Notes: generated from the letters alone by a model not told the origin. A DNA stretch of 64,000 bases from Kangiella marina (GCF_039541235.1 NZ_BAABFV010000001.1:1116001-1180000), one strand, 5' to 3'. Positions 49,849 to 58,764 are shown, counted from the stretch's first letter. A program made the numbers and translations.

Positions 49849-49919
49849 AATCATCACCTTTGTTTCATATCATCTAATTTAGTGGGAGAACGTTATTAAT
49901 CTGATACTTTAACGTTTAA

Positions 49920-50195
49920 TTACTTGGCACAAGCTTCTTTAGCTGCTTGATCGATTTTCTGGATCTTAGCTAAATCACCTTTTTTCTTAGCTTCTGACAG
50001 TGCCTCATAATCCGTGTTTTCGATTTTGCACTCACACGGTTTCTGCGACTTTTCACCATTATCACCATGTTTTTGAGCTGCTTTTGCTTGGCAAGCGCGT
50101 TGATCTATCTTTTTCAATACATCGGCATCACCGGCATAAGCTGCTCCAGCTGATAAACCAAAAATCATACCTAAAACTATCGTTAACTTTTTCAT
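49920..50195 (-). CDS. Small periplasmic Cys protein, paralogue 2
   Basis: A 91-aa protein with signal peptide MKKLTIVLGMIFGLSAGAAYA. The mature part matches paralogue 1: RACQAK, then KPCECKIENTDYEALSEAKKKGDLAKIQKI, then EACAK at the end. The C-x-C and D-Y-x-A-L-x-x-A-K-K-x-G-D motifs are shared. AAAGGTAAAACTC precedes ATG 50195; the longer frame to 50300 has no signal peptide and is rejected. Function unknown. Confidence 0.65.
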   Translation of the reverse strand: MKKLTIVLGMIFGLSAGAAYAGDADVLKKIDQRACQAKAAQKHGDNGEKSQKPCECKIENTDYEALSEAKKKGDLAKIQKIDQAAKEACAK

Positions 50196-50607
50196 GAGTT
50201 TTACCTTTTGTTGCAAATGGACTTGTGTTTTAACACGCTTGATTAAGATAAAAACACGACCTATTTCACACTCAGTTTTTTGTAAAATAGGGTTTAACAA
50301 TTCGACGATTTTTTGTGACAGAATAGCCTCTTAAAGCGGTTAGCACTTTGCACTTAGGAAGTGACACCTTCGACACTACTATAAGTTATAAGTTATTGAC
50401 AAATAAAATCTTTCATCCTTTTATACTGCGTTAAATGCGGGGTTTGTCACGTTTTAAAAAGGAACTTTTAAGAAGGGGAACCTATCAATTTTCGTTAGGT
50501 CTTACAGAGATTTTTTAGAGTTAAATCTAGACAAGAAAAAACCCTTTACTCGTTTTCAAACTCGCATGAAAGCGTAAAGGGTTTGTTAATACTGTGGCTT
50601 ACTCGAA
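50196..50607. other. Intergenic region before the Cys-protein pair
   Basis: No gene accepted. It contains the promoter of the Cys-protein pair and, on the plus strand, a TTGACA (50396) with TATACT 20 nt later, too widely spaced for confidence. The YebC-family terminator closes the stretch. Confidence 0.35.
50539..50584. terminator. Terminator after the YebC-family gene
   Basis: AAACCCTTTAC and GTAAAGGGTTT form an 11-bp stem; the minus strand continues with T residues. It lies 24 nt after the gene's stop. Confidence 0.82.
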
Positions 50608-51324
50608 TTAAAACTCAGCGTTATGATACACGTTTTGTACATCGTCCTGATCGTTTGCCATGTCCATAAACTTTTCGAACATTTCTAGATCTTCACCGCT
50701 GATTTGAGTCATCACTTTCGGTACAAATTGGATTTCATCTACTTCAAACTCAATATTTTCGAAATGCTCTTGTAGGGCATTTTTTGCTTTAAAGTATTCG
50801 GTCTGTGGTGCAAACACGGTAATTTTTCCATCATCATGCTCAATGTCCGTCACGTCAACATCAGCCATCATCAAAGCTTCCAGAGCACCTTCTTCGTCAT
50901 CGCTGGCGAATACAAAGATGGCGCTGTGATCGAACATGTGCATCACGCTGCCTTCGGTGCCGATTTTCGATTTGGTCTTAACAAAGCATTGACGCACTTC
51001 CCCGAATGTACGGTTTGGGTTATCCGTTAGACAATCGACAATCACCATAACGTTTCCAGGCCCATACCCTTCGTAACGTGCCACCGCAAAATCTTCACCT
51101 GCACCGCCTTCCGCTTTATCAATCGCTTTTTGAATAACATGCGCAGGCACTTGATCGCGCTTCGCACGCTCCATCAAGCTTCTTAATGCTAAGTTACTCT
51201 CTGGCTCTGAACCACCCTGCTTCGCAGTAACGTAAATTTCACGACTGTACTTACTGTAAACCTTGGCATTTTGATCCGATGTTTTCGCCATCGACTCTTT
51301 ACGGTTTTGAAAGGCACGACCCAT
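50608..51324 (-). CDS. YebC/PmpR-family protein (YeeN-like)
   Basis: A 238-aa member of the YebC/PmpR/TACO1 family: [30 protein letters not shown], then [47 protein letters not shown] and QNVYHNAEF at the end. Family members were described as regulators and more recently as ribosome-associated factors. Details such as [16 protein letters not shown] resemble E. coli YeeN more than YebC. Monocistronic by its terminator and flanking repeat. Confidence 0.9.
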   Translation of the reverse strand: MGRAFQNRKESMAKTSDQNAKVYSKYSREIYVTAKQGGSEPESNLALRSLMERAKRDQVPAHVIQKAIDKAEGGAGEDFAVARYEGYGPGNVMVIVDCLTDNPNRTFGEVRQCFVKTKSKIGTEGSVMHMFDHSAIFVFASDDEEGALEALMMADVDVTDIEHDDGKITVFAPQTEYFKAKNALQEHFENIEFEVDEIQFVPKVMTQISGEDLEMFEKFMDMANDQDDVQNVYHNAEF

Positions 51325-51469
51325 TATATTTCTCTTCGTATTTAATAATTAGGTGAAATGTTATTACCCTTTTCGCTTTTCTACAAGGATATCTTGATTG
51401 AGCTTATAGGGCAGAACTCTAAATTATGCTGAAACCATATTGTCTATAGAAAAAATACAATAAAATGAA

Positions 51470-51570
51470 TGGCTTGAGTACGCGGCAAATACCAGTTTGA
51501 ACACGGAGCTTACCTAGCTGGTAAATGAGTATTTCAAACTGGTGTTTAACACAGCAATCGAATTATTCAG
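51470..51570. repeat. Interspersed hairpin repeat, copy B
   Basis: It contains GAGTACGCGGCAAATAC, the arms ACCAGTTTGAA (51491-51501) and TTCAAACTGGT (51533-51543), a central TTACC-TAGC-TGGTAA hairpin preceded by GGAG and followed by ATGAGT, and TTTAACACAGCAATCG. The outer boundaries are approximate. Lies between grpE and the YebC-family gene. Confidence 0.65.
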
Positions 51571-51575
51571 CTATT

Positions 51576-52226
51576 TTATTGTGCGACGACCACTCTAGCC
51601 GGACGAATCACGCGTCCATTCAATGAATAGCCTTTTTGGAACACATCAATAATCGTATTCTTCTCATGATCTGGGCTTGGCACCATCGTCATGGCTTCGT
51701 GCAACTGAGGATCGAACACTTCTTCAACAGGATTTAACTGTTCTACGCCAAACTTTTGCAAAGTCGATAATGCCATTTTTAGCGTTAACTCCATGCCTTC
51801 CTTCATTGCTTTAGACTCTTCGTGCTCAGCTTGTGCTTGCAGTCCTTGCTCAAGACTATCAACTACCGCTAACAATTCTTCCGCAAATTTTTCAATGGCA
51901 TATTTGCGTGCATTGGTCACTTCGTTCTCTGAACGGCGACGAATATTTTCAGCCTCCGCTTTCGTTCGAAGCGCCAAATCCATATTTTCTGCCGCTTTCG
52001 CTTCAGCTTCTTCAAGCGCGTTCTCTAATTCCACAATTTTGCGCTCATCATCACTTAAGTTAGCTAAGTTGTCTTCTTCCGCAGACTCAACCGCCTCTTC
52101 TAAAGCTTCATCCACGACTTTCTGCACCTGCTCTTCAGCAGCTTTTTTATCCGCTTCGCTTAGCTCGTCGTGATTTTCTACGCTATTATTTTCAACGTCT
52201 TGATTTTGCTTGTCTTTCTCAGACAT
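51576..52226 (-). CDS. grpE: Nucleotide exchange factor GrpE
   Basis: Releases ADP from DnaK. The 216-aa protein has a long acidic N-terminal region, a coiled coil (residues about 60-120, including LRTKAEAENIRRRSENEV) and the C-terminal beta domain with HEAMTMVPSPDHEKNTIIDVFQKGYSLNGRVIRPARV. It follows hrcA by 70 nt. Confidence 0.96.
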   Translation of the reverse strand: MSEKDKQNQDVENNSVENHDELSEADKKAAEEQVQKVVDEALEEAVESAEEDNLANLSDDERKIVELENALEEAEAKAAENMDLALRTKAEAENIRRRSENEVTNARKYAIEKFAEELLAVVDSLEQGLQAQAEHEESKAMKEGMELTLKMALSTLQKFGVEQLNPVEEVFDPQLHEAMTMVPSPDHEKNTIIDVFQKGYSLNGRVIRPARVVVAQ

Positions 52227-52296
52227 ACCATCTCTCCAAACTGTTTTACGCTAACCAGCGGCATGACTTTGCCATTGGTTGAATATTCTGTGTTTC

Positions 52297-53340
52297 TCAA
52301 TATGAGGTTTCATCGTCATTATTCAAGGCTGCAGATATCAATTTTGCAGTGATATCGACCATCGGAATCACTCGGTTGTAATCCATACGGGTCGGCCCGA
52401 CGACTGCCAGTACACCAACCGCTTCACCATCAATACTGTAGGGGGCACCAACGACGCTACATTGTGATAACACATCATAGCCGGACTCTTCACCAATAAA
52501 GAGTTGCACGCCATCCGCGCTTAAACATTTATCCAGCAAGGTTAGCATCTGTGTTTTTTCGGCGAACGCGTTAAATACGGATTGTAAGTCCGAAATATCG
52601 CCCGAATTTGCCCAGTTCAGAAGCTGTGATTTACCGGTGACTTGAACTTCATCGTCTTCGCCACCGCTAAAGCCTTTTTCAGCGACTTCCATCATCGATG
52701 ACATCATTTGATCCATCTTTGCTCGATCATCTTTTAATTCGTTCAACAACTCACGGCGCACCGTGTCGAGCTCTTTTCCTGCAAAGTGATGATTCACATA
52801 GTTCGACGCCTGCTGAAGTTCGTCACGAGACACTGGGTTATCCAATTGAATCACACGGTTTTGCACTTCGCCGTCACTTAGAACCAACACCACCAACACT
52901 TTATTCTGTGACAAAGATACAAACTCAACCTGCTTCACCCGCGTCACATCACGGCGCGGTACTCGGATCAGCCCCGCCATCTGCGTCACCTGGGACAGCA
53001 TATTAGAAACACTCGACAGCATTTCGCCAGTTTCCGAAACTTTGCCTAAATGCTTTTGTAATTGCTTGAGGTAAATATCTTCAACATCCGATACCGTGAG
53101 TAGCTGATCAACGAACAAACGGACGCCTTGAGAGGTTGGGATTCGACCAGCTGACGTGTATGGCGCGGTTAGTAAGCCCATACTTTCAAGATCTTGCATC
53201 ACGTTACGCACGGTCGCAGTACTGACGCTTAGTTGCGAATTTTCGAGCAAGGTTTTTGACCCCACAGGCTGACCACTGGAAATATAGGTTTCCACCAGTG
53301 TTTTCATTAATATCTGTGCGCGCTGGTCAAATTTGCTCAT
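52297..53340 (-). CDS. hrcA: Heat-inducible transcription repressor HrcA
   Basis: Repressor that binds CIRCE elements. The 347-aa protein has an N-terminal winged helix (LMKTLVETYISSGQPVGSKTLLENSQLSVSTATVRNVMQDLESMGLLTAPYTSAGRIPT) and the GAF-like C-terminal domain ending VVGPTRMDYNRVIPMVDITAKLIS. It heads hrcA-grpE and is divergent from nadK. Its presence together with an RpoH-type promoter at dnaK suggests two layers of heat-shock control. Confidence 0.96.
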   Translation of the reverse strand: MSKFDQRAQILMKTLVETYISSGQPVGSKTLLENSQLSVSTATVRNVMQDLESMGLLTAPYTSAGRIPTSQGVRLFVDQLLTVSDVEDIYLKQLQKHLGKVSETGEMLSSVSNMLSQVTQMAGLIRVPRRDVTRVKQVEFVSLSQNKVLVVLVLSDGEVQNRVIQLDNPVSRDELQQASNYVNHHFAGKELDTVRRELLNELKDDRAKMDQMMSSMMEVAEKGFSGGEDDEVQVTGKSQLLNWANSGDISDLQSVFNAFAEKTQMLTLLDKCLSADGVQLFIGEESGYDVLSQCSVVGAPYSIDGEAVGVLAVVGPTRMDYNRVIPMVDITAKLISAALNNDDETSY

Positions 53341-53470
53341 TAAGCCGTCTCATCTTCCTATTTGTTGTTGATATAACTTTTTGGTTCTGTAGGGTAAAAC
53401 CCTTGCCTATTGGCTGTATATATTCTTAAATGTGGGTCAATAATGCAATTACAAGGGACAAAGGGCAAAC

Positions 53471-54355
53471 GTGGCTCCTGCTTTGAGTTTTAAAACCATT
53501 GGCATCATGGGCAAACCGAAACATAAAGAAGTCGGTGAAACCATCATGTCGTTATACCAGCATTTACTCGACAATGACTATCACGTTTTGGTCGAGGACT
53601 CTGTTGCGGTAGGAATTGAGGTTGCTCAAGCGCACCAAGCCGAGTGGCAGACTATTGGCGAACAAGCCAACTTAGTGATTGTTGTCGGTGGTGATGGCTC
53701 GATGCTTTACTCTGCCCGTTTGATGGCCAGTTACAATATTCCTTTGCTCGGCGTCAACCGTGGTTATTTAGGTTTTTTAACGGATATCCAGCCACAACAA
53801 GTCACCGAAAAAGTCACTGAAGTGTTGAATGGCGAATATACCCAAGAACGTCGCTTCTTACTCGAAGCCGATATCGCAGGCGATACCAATAAAGAACGCT
53901 ACAGCGATGCCTTGAACGATATCGTGCTTTATCCAGGTGAAATTTCGCGCATGATTGAATTCGAAGTCTATATTAACGACTCTTTCGTCTACAGCTTGCG
54001 CGGTGATGGTCTGATTATTTCGACGCCAACAGGCTCAACCGCTTATTCTTTATCAGCTGGTGGCCCGATTATGTCGCCGTCGATCAATGCTATTTCGCTG
54101 GTTCCGATGTTCCCACACACGCTCTCAAGCCGCCCAATTTCAATTGACGCAGACAGCAAAGTTGATATCGTATTCAGCCAGGCGAACGAGAACGAAGCAC
54201 GGTTAAGTTGTGATGGGCAAGTACGTTTCCCCGTTGCACCGGGTGAAAAAATCTGCATCCGCAAACGCAAAGAAGACTTGTGGCTATTGCACCCGAAAGA
54301 TTATGACTATTTCCGCCTGCTTCGCACTAAGCTCGGCTGGGGCTCAAAATTATAA
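53471..54355 (+). CDS. nadK: NAD kinase
   Basis: Phosphorylates NAD to NADP. The 294-aa protein has VVGGDGSMLYSAR, LGVNRGYLGFLTD, the catalytic region NDIVLYPGEISRMIEFEVYIND, GDGLIISTPTGSTAYSLSAGGPI and the C-terminal LSCDGQVRFPV. GTG is the start. Divergent from hrcA and followed by recN, the common order. Confidence 0.96.
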   Translation: MAPALSFKTIGIMGKPKHKEVGETIMSLYQHLLDNDYHVLVEDSVAVGIEVAQAHQAEWQTIGEQANLVIVVGGDGSMLYSARLMASYNIPLLGVNRGYLGFLTDIQPQQVTEKVTEVLNGEYTQERRFLLEADIAGDTNKERYSDALNDIVLYPGEISRMIEFEVYINDSFVYSLRGDGLIISTPTGSTAYSLSAGGPIMSPSINAISLVPMFPHTLSSRPISIDADSKVDIVFSQANENEARLSCDGQVRFPVAPGEKICIRKRKEDLWLLHPKDYDYFRLLRTKLGWGSKL

Positions 54356-54390
54356 TTCACTCACTAATAACAAACACAGATAGCTAACGC

Positions 54391-56043
54391 ATGCTCTCAA
54401 GTATTCATATCAAAGACTTTGCCATCATCGAACAGCTTGATTTGGATTTGCAATCAGGCATGACCGTGGTCACCGGTGAAACCGGCGCGGGTAAATCCAT
54501 CATGGTGGATGCCTTATCCTTTGCGCTCGGAGCACGAGCAGACAGCGCCGTGGTTCGTAACGGCGCCAAACGGGCTGAAATTAGTGCGGTGTTTGATATT
54601 AAAAAGCTTAAGCCAGTACAAGCTTGGCTCGATGAGCAAATGTTAGATGATGAAGATGACTGTATTCTTCGACGTGTGATTAACCACGATGGTCGTTCGC
54701 GAGCTTTTATTAATGGTCAGCCTGTTAATTTGACGCAGTTAAGTGAACTTGGCGACTTTTTAGTGGATATTCATGGTCAACATGAACATCAGTCGTTGTT
54801 TAAACCACAGACTCATTTGCAACTTCTCGACCGTTTCGCTGATTTATCAGCCGACACTCAAGAGTTACGCACTCTTTCTAAACAAATAAGTAGCATTTCA
54901 ACTAAATTAGCTTCTTTTAAAGAGTCGTTGAAAGACAAAAACGATCGTCGTGATTTACTGACTTTTCAGCTCGAAGAGCTTGAGAAAGCACCGATTGATC
55001 GGGCTAAAGACATCGAAAATGATCACAAGCGTGCAGCTAATGCCAGTAAATTGCTTGAGCAGGGGCAGCAAAGTCTGATGGCACTCAATGAAGATGATGA
55101 AAATATCGTCAGTCAACTTGGCCGAATTATTCACATCATCAGCGATATGCAGCAGATGGATCGAGGGGTTACAAGTACCCATGATTTGTTACAGTCGGCG
55201 CTGGTCGAAATTGAAGAAGCCAGTCACGAGCTGCGAGACTATATTGAGCACCTCGATATTGACCCGGCGGAGTTCCAGCAACTCGATCAAGAGCTAACCT
55301 TGCTGCATGATCTCGCTCGTAAGCATCAAGTGACCATGATTGATCTGCCTGAAACCAAGCAAGCCATCGAGCAAGAACTCGAACAGCTGTCCGGCGACGA
55401 GCAAACCTTTGATGACTTAGAAAAAGAGTTAAGTCATCAGCAAGACAGTTACAGTAAAATCGCGACAAAAATCTCTAAAGCACGCGCAAAATCGGCGAAA
55501 GAGCTCGAAAAACAGGTTGTAAAGCTGATGAAAGACTTAGGCCTTGGCAACGGTGTGTTTGAAGTAGCATTAAACCCTACCGATAAAGAATCCTACAAGT
55601 CTCAAGGTTTAGAAACCGCCGAGTTTATGGTCAGTACTAACCCAGGCCAGCAACCACAGCCGCTGCGTAAAGTCGCTTCTGGTGGTGAATTATCCCGTAT
55701 CAGCTTGGCACTACAAGTGATTAACGCCCAAACCATCCAGCTACCAACATTAATCTTTGATGAAGTTGACGTCGGTATCGGCGGTGGCACAGCCGAAATC
55801 GTCGGTAAGCTTCTGGCAGACTTAGGTAAAAAAGCGCAAATCCTCTGCGTCACCCACCAAGCGCAAGTCGCCGCACAAGGGCATCAACACCTAATGGTAG
55901 CCAAGTCGCAACACAAGAAAAGCACTCAAACCGAGCTTCAACAACTTGATACTGATCAGCGCATCGAAGAACTCGCGCGCATGATCGGTGGTGTAGAGAT
56001 CACTGAAACTATAAGAAATCACGCAAAAGAATTATTAAATTAA
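54391..56043 (+). CDS. recN: DNA repair protein RecN
   Basis: SMC-like ATPase of recombinational repair, 550 aa. Walker A TGETGAGKSIMVDALSFALG, an internal antiparallel coiled coil (about residues 160-380), then the signature VASGGELSRISLALQVI and Walker B LIFDEVDVGIGGGTAEIVG. No LexA box was noticed in the 35-nt gap after nadK. Confidence 0.96.
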   Translation: MLSSIHIKDFAIIEQLDLDLQSGMTVVTGETGAGKSIMVDALSFALGARADSAVVRNGAKRAEISAVFDIKKLKPVQAWLDEQMLDDEDDCILRRVINHDGRSRAFINGQPVNLTQLSELGDFLVDIHGQHEHQSLFKPQTHLQLLDRFADLSADTQELRTLSKQISSISTKLASFKESLKDKNDRRDLLTFQLEELEKAPIDRAKDIENDHKRAANASKLLEQGQQSLMALNEDDENIVSQLGRIIHIISDMQQMDRGVTSTHDLLQSALVEIEEASHELRDYIEHLDIDPAEFQQLDQELTLLHDLARKHQVTMIDLPETKQAIEQELEQLSGDEQTFDDLEKELSHQQDSYSKIATKISKARAKSAKELEKQVVKLMKDLGLGNGVFEVALNPTDKESYKSQGLETAEFMVSTNPGQQPQPLRKVASGGELSRISLALQVINAQTIQLPTLIFDEVDVGIGGGTAEIVGKLLADLGKKAQILCVTHQAQVAAQGHQHLMVAKSQHKKSTQTELQQLDTDQRIEELARMIGGVEITETIRNHAKELLN

Positions 56044-56059
56044 TAACGAAGGAACGATT

Positions 56060-56563
56060 ATGAAACCCGTTGATTACGTGGCTATTGTTATACGATTTTT
56101 GGCTATCTTTTTGGTTCTATACAGTTTAAAAGCTTTGGAAACATTCGTTAGTTTAACAATCTATTCTGTTGAGTACTTAACTCCCAATACCGTAATAGCG
56201 CTATTAAATATAGTAGTCCCTATCTTATTAGCGATAATCCTGTGGTTGTTCCCGAATCTACTATCGCGGAAGATTATTGGTGATGAATCGTTAGTTGCTA
56301 CACCTTTGAGTTCAAACGGCATACTCGCTGTTTTACTTGTCGCTATTGGTATTTATACTTTTTACTACTCATTTGGCGATGCTTGGTACTGGATTATTTA
56401 CAATAGTGCCCTAGATAATGCCAACCTTTCCAATATCGATCCTATAAGTATTGCTGATAACACTAGCGGGATGTGGGTAACTGGGATAGAACTAGTGTTA
56501 TCCTTAACACTGATATTTAAGTGTAAAACTATAGCAAACTTTATTATTAAAGTTTCAAGATAA
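56060..56563 (+). CDS. Hypothetical membrane protein
   Basis: A 167-aa protein with four hydrophobic helices (about residues 6-34, 42-65, 84-105 and 137-155). GAAGGA precedes the ATG. It starts 16 nt after recN and may be on the same transcript. Its codon use looks more AT-rich than that of recN. No family recognised. Confidence 0.7.
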   Translation: MKPVDYVAIVIRFLAIFLVLYSLKALETFVSLTIYSVEYLTPNTVIALLNIVVPILLAIILWLFPNLLSRKIIGDESLVATPLSSNGILAVLLVAIGIYTFYYSFGDAWYWIIYNSALDNANLSNIDPISIADNTSGMWVTGIELVLSLTLIFKCKTIANFIIKVSR

Positions 56564-56671
56564 TAAAGCGCTTTTAGCACTAATCCCCGCATAGGTATTA
56601 AGTTAAAGAAATTGTAAAACTTGGCGTATACTCCCCCTAAAGCTAGCCGAAGCGATAAAAGTTAATAGTGC

Positions 56672-56860
56672 AAATTAGGCAGGAAGCCTAATTTAGCAAA
56701 AACGAAACAGGACGTTTCGTTTTGCGGCACGTTAGTCACTTTTAGAGCAAGGGAAGCGTGTAACGCCTAGCGTCTGGGGTGCCTTTTCTTTTGGTTCGTT
56801 TTCTTTGGACAAGCAAAGAAAATGAACACCCAGAAACTCTAGAGCCAATAGACAAATCAT
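56672..56860. repeat. Modular intergenic hairpin repeat
   Basis: Three separate hairpins: AAATTAGGC-AGGAA-GCCTAATTT (56672-56694), AAAACGAAAC-AGGAC-GTTTCGTTTT (about 56698-56724), and TTTTCTTTG-GACAAG-CAAAGAAAA near 56799-56822, with TGGTTCG...TGAAC flanks. The last module, with its 'CTTTTGGTTCGTTTTCTTTGGAC' type sequence, resembles repeats I know from other marine gammaproteobacteria. Each loop carries GGA. Boundaries are approximate. Confidence 0.6.
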
Positions 56861-56891
56861 AAATTCACCAATACCAATATTAGGTTATCCA

Positions 56892-57104
56892 ATGAACACA
56901 ATCATTATCAACAAAGAACCTGTCGAATTATTCAAAATACTCAAGTTTGAAGGCATCGTCGGAAGCGGTGGCGAGGCTAAGTTGGTCATTAGCGAGGGAT
57001 TGGTCAAGGTTAATGGCGAGGTGGAGACTCAGAAACGTAAAAAGATCGTGTCGGGTGATGTGATTGAGTTTATGGATGAGCAGTATAAGGTGACTTTAGG
57101 TTAA
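56892..57104 (+). CDS. ybcJ: S4-domain RNA-binding protein (YbcJ-like)
   Basis: A 70-aa protein consisting of one S4 RNA-binding domain, EPVELFKILKFEGIVGSGGEAKLVISEGLVKVNGEVETQKRKKIVSGDVIEF. This matches the YbcJ/YaaA-type small S4 family thought to act on ribosomes or RNA. It stands alone, downstream of a repeat element. Confidence 0.82.
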   Translation: MNTIIINKEPVELFKILKFEGIVGSGGEAKLVISEGLVKVNGEVETQKRKKIVSGDVIEFMDEQYKVTLG

Positions 57105-57114
57105 TCCACTGAAG

Positions 57115-57156
57115 TTTTGACTGCGCGGCTTAGCGCCGCGCTAGAATCAGTCAAAA
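57115..57156. terminator. Bidirectional terminator between convergent genes
   Basis: An outer TTTTGACT/AGTCAAAA stem and an inner GCGCGGC/GCCGCGC stem form one hairpin, ending in T-rich flanks on both strands, between genes ending at 57104 and 57163. Confidence 0.75.
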
Positions 57157-57162
57157 GAATGG

Positions 57163-57933
57163 TTATTTGTCATGCATCACCGAAAACTCTGGTCTGAACA
57201 TCATGATCTGAAAACTTAAGCTTTCAACATGCTCATCAAAGCGGTTAAACAAGTCTTTCAGCTCATCCTCACCAACTTCTTTCGCCGCCATTTCTTCAAA
57301 CCCAGGTTTAGGCGCTTCAAATCCAGCGAAATTCTCACTTGGCATGGCTAGCGTTAAATACACACCCTCTATATTCCGCTCATAGGACCAACCCCAAGCT
57401 CGTTTCCATCCTATTTTTTTCGCTAAGTCAGAGATTTCTTTGACCACAGGACCTATGTCTGAGTTTGGTTTCAGTTTGTGATGTGTGAGCCGTAGTAAAT
57501 TCGCTTTTGTCCCCTCAGGCCAATGATTGTTTTCTCGGTCAACCCAAGAATAAAAGTGGCGTGATTTTTTGACGAACTTGCCAGGGCCATTTTCCCAGTC
57601 TTTATATAACTGCTCATGGACCTTGAGCTCATTGTACTTTTGATGGTCACTCCATTTAAAGCAGCAATGCCTAACATAGTAATCACGCCCAATAACGCCC
57701 GTGTGAGGTGTGTAAGCAGCCCAATTGCGAGGGTCACCTTTTTCCTTTCTAAACTTTACATGCTTCTTTAGAGCCTCTTCAAACTTACTTTGATCGGCGC
57801 CATCAATTTTAAAATGCCACATTTCAGCCATCGCCGGCGGTTTTTCTTCCGCTGCCTCAGCCGTATAAGCGCTTAAAAAAATAATGGGTATAAATACCAG
57901 TGAAAGGTATATCGTGTTGAAACGCTTGTTCAT
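57163..57933 (-). CDS. Exported protein with two dimeric alpha-beta-barrel-like repeats
   Basis: A 256-aa protein with a signal peptide (to about residue 28). The mature part appears to contain two ferredoxin-like/ABM-type halves: MAEMWHFKIDGADQSKFEEALKKHV...RDYYVRHCCFKWSDHQKYNE and LLRLTHHKLKPNSDIGPVVKEISDLAKK...GVYLTLAMPSENFAGFEAPKPGF. No family name can be given; the fold is an inference. Confidence 0.6.
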   Translation of the reverse strand: MNKRFNTIYLSLVFIPIIFLSAYTAEAAEEKPPAMAEMWHFKIDGADQSKFEEALKKHVKFRKEKGDPRNWAAYTPHTGVIGRDYYVRHCCFKWSDHQKYNELKVHEQLYKDWENGPGKFVKKSRHFYSWVDRENNHWPEGTKANLLRLTHHKLKPNSDIGPVVKEISDLAKKIGWKRAWGWSYERNIEGVYLTLAMPSENFAGFEAPKPGFEEMAAKEVGEDELKDLFNRFDEHVESLSFQIMMFRPEFSVMHDK

Positions 57934-58238
57934 AGCTAACTCCTTTTTCGTTAACCGAGTAAAAAACTAAAACAAACGCAAGCTGTAGATAGAGATCAAA
58001 ATAATCCCCAAGGATGGAAAAGTATACGCTCAATTGTACAAAAATCAATCAGTCAGATTTCTTTACAACTTCTTGAGTTATAAGGTATTTGATTAAATAA
58101 CTAATAGTGTCCTGTCTAATTTTGGCAATAGACTGGGTTGTCGGTTCTCATGTAATTAGGGCGGAGTCTTTATATAACAACAAGATCTCGTAAAAGCTGG
58201 ATTTTCTTTTGAGGTTCAAGGCAAAAAAGAGGCTGAGT
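57934..58238. other. Intergenic region upstream of the exported-protein gene
   Basis: 305 nt without a supported gene. It must hold the minus-strand promoter of the exported-protein gene. No clear element was recognised before the repeat that begins at 58239. Confidence 0.35.
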
Positions 58239-58359
58239 GAAGTTAGGACTTTGGTGTGAGTGCGCGGCAAATACGCCGCGCAACGAAGGAGTGCACACTT
58301 AGTGCATGACTGAGTCAGCTGGCGGATTTAACAAAGCAATCGCGCCAAAGGACAACTTC
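58239..58359. repeat. Interspersed hairpin repeat, copy C
   Basis: About 121 nt. It shares GAGTGCGCGGCAAATAC and TTTAACAAAGCAATCG with copy B, and GGAGTGCAC...GTGCATGA with copy A. Ends GAAGTTAGGACTTTGG and CCAAAGGACAACTTC are complementary with small bulges. It lies just beyond the fur stop. Confidence 0.7.
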
Positions 58360-58362
58360 AAA

Positions 58363-58764
58363 TTAGTTTTTCTTCCTAACATAAAGAACAAGACTATGAT
58401 CCACAATCTCGAAACCATGCTCTTCTGCGATATCATGCTGGAGGCGTTCGATTTGTTCGTTCATAAATTCGATTACGGTACCATCGTCGACATCAACCAT
58501 GTGATCATGGTGCTCACCATCGTCTAGCTCAAAAACTGAATGGCCACCTTCGAAATTGTGGCGAGTGATCAGTCCTGCGGTTTCAAACTGAGTCAAAACA
58601 CGGTAAACGGTCGCTAAACCTACGTCATCACCGGAATCCAGCAGCATCTTGTAGACGTCCTCTGCACTCAGATGGCGTTCGTCGGAACTTTCCAGTATTT
58701 GCAAAATCTTAACCCTGGGTAGAGTGACTTTAAGACCTGCTTTTTTTAGCTGTTGGCTTTCCAA
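58363..58764 (-). CDS. fur: Ferric uptake regulator Fur
   Basis: Iron-responsive repressor of 133 aa. The winged helix KVTLPRVKILQILESS...HLSAEDVYKMLLDSGDDVGLATVYRVLTQFETAGLI is followed by the metal-binding dimerisation domain HDHMVDVDDGTVIEFMNEQIERLQHDIAEEHGFEIVDHSLVLYVRKKN. It lacks the CxxC present in E. coli Fur (VDVDDG in that place), as does Pseudomonas Fur. The start is TTG, with GGAGG upstream. Divergent from bamE, the usual gammaproteobacterial pair. Confidence 0.96.
   Translation of the reverse strand: MESQQLKKAGLKVTLPRVKILQILESSDERHLSAEDVYKMLLDSGDDVGLATVYRVLTQFETAGLITRHNFEGGHSVFELDDGEHHDHMVDVDDGTVIEFMNEQIERLQHDIAEEHGFEIVDHSLVLYVRKKN

Noticed and set aside
50396-50584. Possible plus-strand small RNA from a TTGACA/TATACT pair to the 50539-50584 hairpin
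   Set aside because: The -35/-10 spacing is 20 nt, too long, and the hairpin is explained as the terminator of the YebC-family gene.
55169-55468. 99-codon minus-strand ORF inside recN
   Set aside because: Shadow of the conserved recN frame.
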